From Acidimicrobiaceae bacterium (lineage in GTDB: Bacteria; Actinomycetota; Acidimicrobiia; Acidimicrobiales; Ilumatobacteraceae): a stretch of DNA of 5,248 bases. The DNA lies in NCBI GenBank assembly GCA_947487095.1, contig CANKVI010000069.1:1-5248 (forward strand). The letters run 5' to 3'. The translations under genes were made by a program, and so were the position numbers. The notes under the pieces are model-generated. The model was not told the origin of the DNA and did no database searches. It saw nothing but the letters and a program-made list of their open reading frames with translations. Positions 1-5,248 of the stretch are shown piece by piece (positions within the stretch are counted from its first letter, which is position 1; the number at the start of each line of letters is the position of its first letter).

Positions 1-401
1 AAAAGTGGGAAGGCGATATTGGCGAAACACAGGGAACGCCAGTGAACTTCCCCATGATCGGTGATCCAGATCGCAACGTTTCCAACCTGTACGACATGAT
101 TCACCCAAATGCGAACGACACATTGACGGTTCGCAGCGTGTTCGTCATTGGACCAGACAAAAAAGTGAAGCTCACCATTACCTATCCAGCCTCAACTGGA
201 CGCAACTTTGATGAAGTTCTTCGCGTTATTGACTCATTGCAACTCACTGCAAAATTCAAAGTGGCAACTCCAGCAAACTGGAAAGATGGAAACGACGTCA
301 TCATCGGCGCAGCAGTTACCGACGAAGAGGCCAAGACGCTGTTCCCCGGTGGCTGGAAGACGGTGAAGCCTTACCTTCGCGTTTTACCACAGCCAAAGTA
401 A
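1..401 (+). CDS. 1-Cys peroxiredoxin (Prx6/AhpC-TSA family), 5'-truncated
   Basis: C-terminal part of a 1-Cys peroxiredoxin, a cytosolic thiol peroxidase that reduces hydrogen peroxide and organic hydroperoxides. The frame is open from base 3 (KWEGDIGETQGTPVNFPMIG) to TAA at 399-401, giving 132 visible codons. Prx6-type enzymes are usually about 210-225 residues, so roughly 80-90 residues are missing, including the PVCT-type catalytic Cys motif. Visible family marks are NFPMIGDPDR, the LYDMIHPNAND segment typical of Prx6, the conserved active-site Arg in TVRSVFVIGPD, YPASTGRNFDEVLRVIDSLQ, the TPANW motif of the C-terminal domain, and the VKPYLRVLPQP end. The GTG at 42 is internal Val, not a start. 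The next gene starts 64 bp downstream. Family assignment is firm; the physiological reductant cannot be seen. Confidence 0.95.
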   Translation, partial: KWEGDIGETQGTPVNFPMIGDPDRNVSNLYDMIHPNANDTLTVRSVFVIGPDKKVKLTITYPASTGRNFDEVLRVIDSLQLTAKFKVATPANWKDGNDVIIGAAVTDEEAKTLFPGGWKTVKPYLRVLPQPK

Positions 402-454
402 ATAGCAAGTTAAGAAAGAAAATAGGTCATTACGTCCACATTTATTGAGCCGTA

Positions 455-483
455 GGCTGAGGGGTATGAACAACCCCTCAGCC
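455..483 (+). promoter_or_regulatory. Perfect 11-bp stem-loop enclosing the ATPase start codon
   Basis: GGCTGAGGGGT at 455-465 is the exact reverse complement of ACCCCTCAGCC at 473-483. The 7-nt loop (466-472, ATGAACA) begins with the start codon of the ABC ATPase, and the purine-rich GAGGGG (459-464), the only Shine-Dalgarno-like sequence present, lies in the 5' stem. No T-run follows the stem (it continues GCGACTG), so it is not a standard intrinsic terminator. A 4-bp alternative pairing, AGCC (448-451) with GGCT (455-458), would compete for the base of the stem. Translational control, or a U-less terminator/attenuator for the upstream peroxiredoxin transcript, are both possible; the function is inference. 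Confidence 0.6.
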
Positions 484-1197
484 GCGACTGCAACAAACGT
501 CTCCAAGATCTACGGACATGGAGACAGCGAAGTACGTGCACTTGACAATGTCTCAGTGCAATTTGAAACAGGCAAATTCACCGCCATCATGGGTCCAAGT
601 GGCTCGGGTAAGTCCACCCTCATGCATTGCATGGCCGGCCTTGATGAAATGACTGAGGGTTCAGTCACTATTGCCGATATTGACATCGCAAGCTTGAAAG
701 ACAAAGAGCTCACTCGCCTGCGCCGAGACAAGATTGGTTTCGTGTTTCAGTCGTTCAACTTGGTACCAACACTGAACGCAGATGAAAACATTCGTCTGCC
801 ATTGCTTCTTGGTAATAACAAGGGCAACGAGGAATGGATTCAGAAAGTAATCAACACGGTTCACCTGCAAGATCGTTTAACGCATCGCCCAAGCGAACTT
901 TCCGGCGGACAGCAACAGCGTGTTGCAGTGGCCCGTGCGCTTGCAAGCGAACCAGCCATTATTTTCGCTGACGAACCAACAGGAAACCTCGACTCAACAA
1001 CGGGAAACGAAATTCTGTCGTTCATGCGTAAAGCAGTTGACGAACTCGGACAGACCATCGTGATGGTGACCCACGATCCAGTATCTGCAAGTTATGCAGA
1101 CCGCATCGTGTTTTTGAAGGACGGAAAAATTGCTGGTGAGTTGCTAGAGCCAACGCCAGAACTCGTGCTTGATTACATGAAGAAACTGGGCCACTAA
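466..1197 (+). CDS. ABC transporter ATP-binding protein, MacB/LolD/FtsE type
   Basis: A 243-residue cytoplasmic ATPase that should dimerise and power the permease encoded next. Motifs in order: Walker A GPSGSGKST (43-51), Q-loop Gln95 in FVFQSFNLVPTL, signature LSGGQQQR (145-152), Walker B IIFADEP with Asp169 and Glu170, D-loop GNLD, and switch His203 in VTHD. All key residues are present. The FQSFNLVPTL and EPTGNLDS wording is typical of the MacB/LolD/FtsE branch, which pairs with FtsX-type permeases. ATG at 466 is chosen because GAGGGG precedes it, although with only one base between; a TTG at 445 would add seven residues and lacks a good ribosome site. An in-frame TAG at 403-405 excludes longer forms. 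The start sits in a hairpin loop. The permease ATG follows the stop by 3 bp. The substrate is not readable. Confidence 0.95.
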   Translation: MNNPSAATATNVSKIYGHGDSEVRALDNVSVQFETGKFTAIMGPSGSGKSTLMHCMAGLDEMTEGSVTIADIDIASLKDKELTRLRRDKIGFVFQSFNLVPTLNADENIRLPLLLGNNKGNEEWIQKVINTVHLQDRLTHRPSELSGGQQQRVAVARALASEPAIIFADEPTGNLDSTTGNEILSFMRKAVDELGQTIVMVTHDPVSASYADRIVFLKDGKIAGELLEPTPELVLDYMKKLGH

Positions 1198-1200
1198 ACC

Positions 1201-3741
1201 ATGTTGCGCATTGCTCTGAAGGGCATATTGGGTCGAAAGGCACGCTTGGTTCTCACTTCCCTCGCGGTCATTTTGGGAACTGCATTCCTGTCGGGAACAG
1301 CAGTATTTTCTGCCACACTCAACCGAACGTTTGACAACTTGTTCAGCGATGTATTCCGCAATGTTGATTCCTATGTTCGATCAACCCAAGTGATTGAAGC
1401 CGACTTTGGCGCAGAAGAACGTCAGCGCATTCCAGCCGAACTCATTGCCACGATCGAGGCAGTTCCTGGCGTCGGTGATGTGCAAGGCGACATTCAGGCG
1501 TTTGCGCGCATTATTGGAAAAGATGGCCAACCACTCGGTTCCGAAGGCGCAGGACCACCAACATTTGGCAGCGTCGGTGAAGAATTCAAGGGTGCACTGT
1601 GGACGATTAGTGAAGGAAAGTTTCCATCCAATTCGACTGAAGTTGCGCTAGATGAAGCCTCAGCAAAAGCTGGTAACTACGTTGTCGGCGACAAAGTGAA
1701 AATCGTTGCACAAGCCGGCAGTCGTGAATTCACTCTTGTTGGTATTGCCGGTTATGGCGATGTGCGCTCACCAGGTGGAGCAACGTTTGCGCTCTTCGAC
1801 CTTGCAACAGCGCAAGAGTTTCTCGCCAAGCCTGGTTTCGTTGACGCCATTTTGATCTCGGGCGATGGTTCAGCTTCAGACGAAGAATTGGCGAAGGCGA
1901 TTAATGTAGTCATCCCAAGTTCTTACAAGACCGAAACGTTGACGGGTGCGGAAATAACCAAAGAAACTCAAGACCAAATTGGGTCTGCTCTCAGCTTCTT
2001 TAGCATTTTGCTTTCCACGTTTAGTTACATCGCCCTCGGCGTAGGCAGCTTTGTTATTTACAACGTGTTCTCCATTAGCGCGGCACAACGCCAGCGCGAA
2101 AATGCGCTCCTGCGAGCAATCGGTGCGTCAAAGAAACAAGTGACACGTGCACTGATGATTGAGTCAGTCGTTGTTGGCCTGTTTGGTTCAACCATTGGAT
2201 TATTCGCAGGTATTGGACTTTCAAAGGCACTGAGTGCGTTACTGAAAGCCGCCAGCATCGACTTGCCAAGTGGCGATCTCGTTGTACCAAGTTCTGCAAT
2301 CGTAAACACCATTGTTGTTGGCCTTATCGTCACGGTTGCATCAGCATGGTTGCCTGCGCGCCGTGCAGGAAAGGTTCCCCCACTTGCTGCAATGCGCGAA
2401 ACCGCAATTGAAGTAGTTGCGCTTAGACGACGTCGCACAATTTTTGGACTAATCCTCATCGCACTTGGTGCTGCGTCAATCATTGCTGTCACCAATGGCG
2501 TGAGCAACACGTGGCTTGGTCTCGGAATTCTGTTTGTCTTTTCCGGCACCATCACACTTGGACCAGTTATTGCCCGACCAGTTGCATTGCTTCTTGGAAA
2601 ACCAGCAGAAAGACTCCGCGGCGTAACGGGAACGATGGCTCGCCAGAACAGCGCGCGCAACCCGAAGCGCACGTCACGCACCGCTTCGCCAGTGCTCATT
2701 GGAGTCGCTCTCGTAACTGCAGTTGCAGCCCTAGCTGCAAGCATTAGCTCGCAAATTGACGGAGTATTCACTCAACAATTCAAGGGTGACTACGCCATAA
2801 ACACCAATGCCCGTGGTTTCGGTGGCCTCAGCCCATCGCTTGCCGATGACATCAACACGCTTCCAGAAGTTGAACGCGCAACGGGAATTGGCTTGCTCAC
2901 CGTAAACATTGACGGCAAAGGTCAATACCTCACCACCATTAACCCAGCAACAGTTGAAGGTGTATTTGACATAGGACTTACTTCAGGCACATATGCCGAT
3001 CTCACTCCTGAAACCATTTTTGTTTCTCAGCAATACGCAGAGAACAACGATGCAAAACTTGGCGACACCATTGCGGTCACTCTTGCCGATGCACAAGTGA
3101 AATCTCTCTCCATCGCCGGAATCTATGAGTTCGATGAACTCGCAGGTAAATACACGGTGAGCCGTGATCTCACCAAAGACACCACAGTGATCACGTTCGA
3201 TCTTGGCGTGTACATCAAAATTAAAGACGGTGTTTCGCAAGAATCTGCAAGGACTGCCCTACAAGCTGCAGTTGACAAATACGGCCAAGGCACGTTGCTT
3301 TCAAAACGCGAGTACATCGATTCGCAATCGGGCCAGGTCAACCAACTTCTTGGCCTGATCTATGGACTGCTCTTCCTGTCGGTCATCATTGCGGTGGTTG
3401 GCATCATCATCACGTTGCTGCTTTCAGTGTTTGAACGTCAGCGTGAAATTGGCTTGCTGCGAGCTGTTGGAATGACCAAAAGCCAGGTGCGCACCACTGT
3501 TCGTTGGGAAAGCGTGATTACTTCGTTGCTTGGCGCCGTGGTCGGCATTGTGCTTGGTGTGGGCTTGGGCTGGGTCATTGTGTACGCACTTCGCGACCAA
3601 GGTCTCTCAGCATTTTCCGTACCTGTGGGAACCACCGTGTCCATTTTGATCATGGCCTTTATCATTGGCATTCTTGCTGCTGTGTACCCAGCCTGGCGAG
3701 CAACCCGTGTGAACTTGCTTGCGGCAATCACTACTGCGTAA
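1201..3741 (+). CDS. ABC transporter permease with two FtsX domains (MacB-like, 846 aa)
   Basis: Inner-membrane subunit that should pair with the preceding ATPase. An N-terminal membrane segment (about 13-38) is followed by a MacB-type extracytoplasmic domain (about 40-258). The first FtsX domain has segments near 264-292, 320-345 and 364-384. Two helices follow (about 412-432 and 437-463), then a segment near 494-516, a second extracytoplasmic domain (about 517-712), and a second FtsX domain with segments near 716-744, 767-795 and 808-835: about ten membrane spans by eye. Both FtsX halves keep the cytoplasmic coupling-loop motif, RENALLRAIGASKKQV (near 300) and REIGLLRAVGMTKSQV (near 748), showing the internal duplication typical of about 800-850-residue actinobacterial members. 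There is no clear Shine-Dalgarno, and the 3-bp gap to the ATPase suggests translational coupling. Export, lipoprotein handling or envelope signalling are all possible. Confidence 0.94.
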   Translation: MLRIALKGILGRKARLVLTSLAVILGTAFLSGTAVFSATLNRTFDNLFSDVFRNVDSYVRSTQVIEADFGAEERQRIPAELIATIEAVPGVGDVQGDIQAFARIIGKDGQPLGSEGAGPPTFGSVGEEFKGALWTISEGKFPSNSTEVALDEASAKAGNYVVGDKVKIVAQAGSREFTLVGIAGYGDVRSPGGATFALFDLATAQEFLAKPGFVDAILISGDGSASDEELAKAINVVIPSSYKTETLTGAEITKETQDQIGSALSFFSILLSTFSYIALGVGSFVIYNVFSISAAQRQRENALLRAIGASKKQVTRALMIESVVVGLFGSTIGLFAGIGLSKALSALLKAASIDLPSGDLVVPSSAIVNTIVVGLIVTVASAWLPARRAGKVPPLAAMRETAIEVVALRRRRTIFGLILIALGAASIIAVTNGVSNTWLGLGILFVFSGTITLGPVIARPVALLLGKPAERLRGVTGTMARQNSARNPKRTSRTASPVLIGVALVTAVAALAASISSQIDGVFTQQFKGDYAINTNARGFGGLSPSLADDINTLPEVERATGIGLLTVNIDGKGQYLTTINPATVEGVFDIGLTSGTYADLTPETIFVSQQYAENNDAKLGDTIAVTLADAQVKSLSIAGIYEFDELAGKYTVSRDLTKDTTVITFDLGVYIKIKDGVSQESARTALQAAVDKYGQGTLLSKREYIDSQSGQVNQLLGLIYGLLFLSVIIAVVGIIITLLLSVFERQREIGLLRAVGMTKSQVRTTVRWESVITSLLGAVVGIVLGVGLGWVIVYALRDQGLSAFSVPVGTTVSILIMAFIIGILAAVYPAWRATRVNLLAAITTA

Positions 3742-4148
3742 TGACCCCGGCAGACCTGACACCAGAGATGTTGGAGTTCCTTCGGGAACGACATTTAGCA
3801 ACCCTCACTACCATGCGGCCAGATGGTTCGCCTCACGTAGTGCCTGTTGGGTTTACCTATGACGAAGAAAAAAACGTTGTGCGAGTAATTACGTTTGCTC
3901 CATCGCAAAAAGCAAAACATGCGCAACGCGGTGGTCGTGCAGTGGTGTCACAAGTCGATGGTGGCCGATGGCTCACACTCGAAGGAACAGTACGTCTTGC
4001 AACGCGCGAAAACGACAACGCAGAAGTGAACGAAGCATGTGCTCAATACGCGTTGCGTTACCGTCAACCGAAAGAACGCGACAACCGCGTAGCAATCATT
4101 ATTTCTGTCGACCGCATTATGGGTCGTGTCAGCGCAACCAACGAATAG
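3741..4148 (+). CDS. PPOX-fold F420/flavin-dependent family protein (Rv1155-like)
   Basis: A 135-residue protein of the pyridoxamine-5'-phosphate-oxidase-like split-barrel class, closest in feel to the actinobacterial PPOX-class F420-dependent enzymes (Rv1155 type), which bind F420 or a flavin and act as small dimeric cytosolic oxidoreductases. Visible marks are HLATLTTMRPDGSPHVVPVGF (18-38), the KAKHAQRGGRAVVSQVD strand-turn region, the GGRWLTLEGTVRL barrel strand, and the C-terminal VAIIISVDRIMGRVSA. Length is normal for the short members. The start ATG shares its A with the permease TAA (TAATG), and no ribosome site is obvious, so translation probably depends on termination of the permease. 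The same frame runs open upstream to 3504, but that part lies inside the permease gene. Cofactor (F420, FMN or other) and substrate cannot be decided here. Its stop codon directly abuts that of the convergent gene. Confidence 0.88.
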   Translation: MTPADLTPEMLEFLRERHLATLTTMRPDGSPHVVPVGFTYDEEKNVVRVITFAPSQKAKHAQRGGRAVVSQVDGGRWLTLEGTVRLATRENDNAEVNEACAQYALRYRQPKERDNRVAIIISVDRIMGRVSATNE

Positions 4149-5066
4149 TTAGTTAAACGAATCTTGTCCGTCGCCACGCATGGTGGCGAATTCATTCAGC
4201 AAGATTTGTGATGCAGGATGACTATCGCCAAATGCAGGTGTGCGATCGATTGACAACGGTGTGAAGCTTGGGCTGACCAACGGCTGGTGCCCTGTTTGGC
4301 ATCCGGGACACCAATACAGCACGCGGTTTGCTTCACCATGATGAGCAACACGAATAAGGTCGCCACATCGCTGACACGATTTACCTTGGCGTCCATAAAC
4401 GGCCATTTCATTGGGCGAAGTGGCGTTTTTTGCCTCGTAGTGCATGTGTGCAAGGAGCGACTCTTGAGCAAGCGTGAGCAATTCGCGGCACTCTGCACGC
4501 TTCATTTCACCAATGCGTGCCCATGGGTGCACTTCACATGCCCACAGGATTTCGCAACGAAACACGTTGCCTACACCCGACACCACACGTTGATCGAGCA
4601 ACACTTCTGAAACTGTTGCATCTTTGTCTTCGTACTGCATCATACGATCAACACACTCTTCAATGTCAACATCGTGATGACACAAATCAGGTCCTAGCTT
4701 GCCAAGAATTGGATGTCGACGCGGATCAAAATCGCGAAACGTTTCCAAACTCACTGCACCGAAGCAGACTGCAATCCAATCTGAAACTGCAATCACTACT
4801 TGTGCACGTTCGCGTGGCTTAGACCATTGCTCTCCGCGGCGATACAAGTGCCACGAACCTGAAATGCGAAATGTTGAATGCAACACCACTCCGTCGTCCC
4901 ACACAATTTCAATATTCTTTCCAAACGTGCGAACTTCTTCAATGGTGTGTCCAAGTACTGGCCGAATTCCATCACAGCCAAGCGCGTCAAAAGCCAATGT
5001 TTGCTTGCCGATGAGAGCGGTGCGAAGGGCAACTGCGGTGCGATAAACCGAGTTGACTTCAAGCAT
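4149..5066 (-). CDS. Fpg/Nei-family DNA glycosylase relative lacking the catalytic Pro2
   Basis: A 305-residue protein resembling actinobacterial Nei-type glycosylases, which excise oxidised bases and cut the abasic site. Seen: an N-terminal VYRTAVALRTAL helix, Lys50 in FGKNIEI (the conserved beta-hairpin Lys), LGPDL (124-128), the LLDQRVVSGVGNVFRCE helix-two-turn-helix motif with Asn167, and a C-terminal zinc finger C231-x2-C234-x18-C253-x2-C256 with Arg248 placed like the phosphate-binding Arg. Oddities: the family start MPEG is here MLEV, so the nucleophilic proline is Leu2 while Glu3 is kept; the usual HSHLRM-like strand reads HSTFRI (63-68); and about 47 residues follow the zinc finger. 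No earlier start is possible because TAA is in frame at 5076-5078. There is no Shine-Dalgarno, but a -10 box suits leaderless expression. Membership is firm; glycosylase activity is doubtful. Confidence 0.88.
   Translation of the reverse strand: MLEVNSVYRTAVALRTALIGKQTLAFDALGCDGIRPVLGHTIEEVRTFGKNIEIVWDDGVVLHSTFRISGSWHLYRRGEQWSKPRERAQVVIAVSDWIAVCFGAVSLETFRDFDPRRHPILGKLGPDLCHHDVDIEECVDRMMQYEDKDATVSEVLLDQRVVSGVGNVFRCEILWACEVHPWARIGEMKRAECRELLTLAQESLLAHMHYEAKNATSPNEMAVYGRQGKSCQRCGDLIRVAHHGEANRVLYWCPGCQTGHQPLVSPSFTPLSIDRTPAFGDSHPASQILLNEFATMRGDGQDSFN
4157..4209 (+). terminator. Two-tier stem-loop after the PPOX stop; possible terminator
   Basis: Beginning 9 nt after the PPOX stop codon, ACGAATCTTG (4157-4166) pairs with CAAGATTTGT (4200-4209) over 10 positions with one G-U pair in the + strand RNA. 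Inside it, TCGCCAC (4171-4177) pairs perfectly with GTGGCGA (4183-4189) around a 5-nt loop. No T-run follows on either strand, so it is not a canonical intrinsic terminator. Its position suggests it ends or protects the 3' end of the + strand operon. It lies wholly inside the last codons of the opposing Nei-like gene. The pairing is seen; the role is inference. Confidence 0.4.
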
Positions 5067-5079
5067 GAGGAAAGATTAT
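5053..5079 (+). promoter_or_regulatory. Weak candidate promoter for the gene at 5112
   Basis: TTGACT (5053-5058) is one base from the -35 consensus, and GATTAT (5074-5079) matches the -10 consensus at four of six positions with a short 15-bp spacer. Transcription from here would leave a short leader of about 25 nt containing the Shine-Dalgarno at 5099-5103. The -35 lies within the first codons of the Nei-like gene, and the -10 overlaps that gene's own -10 on the other strand. A competing TAnnnT match, TAGTTT at 5093-5098, would give a nearly leaderless transcript. Confidence 0.25.
5066..5078 (-). promoter_or_regulatory. Putative leaderless promoter (-10 TAATCT) of the Nei-like gene
   Basis: On the minus strand TAATCT (5078 to 5073) fits the actinobacterial TAnnnT -10 consensus. 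It ends 6 nt before the A of the ATG at 5066, the geometry expected if transcription begins on the start codon itself. That agrees with the lack of a ribosome site immediately upstream of the gene. No convincing -35 is seen 16-18 bp further up, as is common in such promoters. Confidence 0.5.
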
Positions 5080-5097
5080 TCACCCCACCCTGTAGTT

Positions 5098-5112
5098 TGA
5101 GGGATCACCTCA
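5098..5112 (+). promoter_or_regulatory. Ribosome-binding site within a 5-bp inverted repeat
   Basis: GAGGG (5099-5103) lies 8 nt before the ATG at 5112, a normal Shine-Dalgarno spacing that fixes the start of the last gene. TGAGG (5098-5102) is the exact reverse complement of CCTCA (5108-5112), with a 5-nt loop, so the ribosome site could pair with the bases just before and including the A of the start codon. The stem is short and may be chance. Confidence 0.5.
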
Positions 5113-5248
5113 TGGATGACACTCAAAATGACTCGCAAGACCCGCTCGTTCGAAGAGCAGCGCAACGCTATGGAACTGTCGGCGCGATGTTGGCAGGTGG
5201 AATGGTGGTGTTCGACAAACTGCTTGGACGAAAACCAAAGCAAGAAGC
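5112..5248 (+). CDS. Small hypothetical protein, 3'-truncated
   Basis: The first 45 codons of a gene that runs off the window end. I do not recognise a named family. The protein opens with an acidic, polar stretch (MDDTQNDSQDP), then a basic patch (LVRRAAQRYG), then a Gly/Ala-rich hydrophobic stretch (about 20-35, GTVGAMLAGGMVVF) that could be a short membrane-associated helix, and then a Lys/Arg-rich piece (GRKPKQ). The start is supported by a well-spaced GAGGG. It is divergent from the Nei-like gene across 45 bp. It could be a small membrane-linked or soluble actinobacterial protein; without the rest no function can be given. Confidence 0.7.
   Translation, partial: MDDTQNDSQDPLVRRAAQRYGTVGAMLAGGMVVFDKLLGRKPKQE

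Noticed and set aside
445..465. TTG at 445 as the ATPase start
   Set aside because: It has no ribosome site at a useful distance, and the added residues (MSRRLRG) come from the hairpin arm and are not like the family's N-terminus. ATG at 466 fits better, though the tight spacing leaves some doubt.
455..483. Hairpin as an ordinary rho-independent terminator of the peroxiredoxin gene
   Set aside because: No T-run follows on the + strand, and the 3' arm is inside the ATPase coding sequence. A U-less terminator remains possible but cannot be shown.
2058..2771. 237-codon open frame on the minus strand
   Set aside because: It lies wholly antisense to the permease, whose frame has clear FtsX motifs. 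Its translation is low-complexity (rich in Arg, Thr, Ala, Pro), with no recognisable domain.
3504..3740. Upstream extension of the PPOX frame by 79 codons
   Set aside because: It overlaps the well-conserved second FtsX domain of the permease, and its translation is rich in Cys, Trp and His as expected for an out-of-frame reading. ATG at 3741 matches the family's usual start.
1201..3741. Permease as two fused or frameshifted genes
   Set aside because: The frame is continuous, and both FtsX halves are in the order seen in normal two-domain actinobacterial permeases of about this length.
3438..3794. 118-codon minus-strand frame across the permease-PPOX junction
   Set aside because: It is antisense to two well-supported genes, with no motif and no ribosome site of note.
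4287..5046. Plus-strand open frames inside the Nei-like gene
   Set aside because: They are antisense shadows. The minus-strand frame carries the helix-two-turn-helix and zinc-finger motifs in the right order, so it is the real gene.
5076..5099. N-terminal extension of the Nei-like protein that might restore an MPEG start
   Set aside because: An in-frame TAA lies four codons upstream of the ATG (5076-5078), with no start codon between, so the MLEV start is the only one available without a sequence error.

Overview
The window looks like a piece of an actinobacterial chromosome, probably a moderate-GC lineage related to Acidimicrobiia/Ilumatobacter (inference). Base composition is near 50% GC by eye. 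The pointers are an F420/flavin-type PPOX-fold protein, an actinobacterial Nei-like glycosylase, a large duplicated FtsX-type permease, and a TAnnnT -10 box placed for leaderless transcription. Genes are packed tightly and nearly every base is coding. No tRNA, rRNA, CRISPR array, insertion sequence or phage gene is visible.

Layout. Positions 1-401 hold the 3' part of a 1-Cys (Prx6-type) peroxiredoxin gene whose catalytic-Cys half lies outside the window. After 64 bp come three + strand genes that look like one transcription unit: an ABC ATPase (466-1197), an 846-residue permease (1201-3741, 3 bp gap) and a small PPOX-fold protein (3741-4148, stop and start codons sharing one base). A convergent Nei/Fpg-family gene (4149-5066, minus strand) abuts the PPOX gene with no base between the two stop codons. 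It is separated by 45 bp from a divergent + strand gene of unknown function (5112 onward), cut by the window end.

How they may work together. The ATPase and permease should form a MacB/LolD-FtsX-type complex that uses cytoplasmic ATP to move large extracytoplasmic domains, for export, lipoprotein/envelope work or signalling; the substrate cannot be read from sequence. The PPOX protein is tied to it by translational coupling, with no obvious functional link. Peroxiredoxin, a flavin/F420 protein and an oxidised-base glycosylase relative share an oxidative-stress flavour, but this may be coincidence.

Most notable points: (1) a perfect 11-bp inverted repeat around the ATPase start puts the ATG in the 7-nt loop and its Shine-Dalgarno-like sequence in the stem; (2) the Nei-like protein has Leu in place of the catalytic Pro2, with other changes nearby, while keeping its other recognisable motifs; (3) a two-tier stem-loop just after the PPOX stop codon lies inside the end of the opposing gene. 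I see no convincing evidence of a wholly new system.
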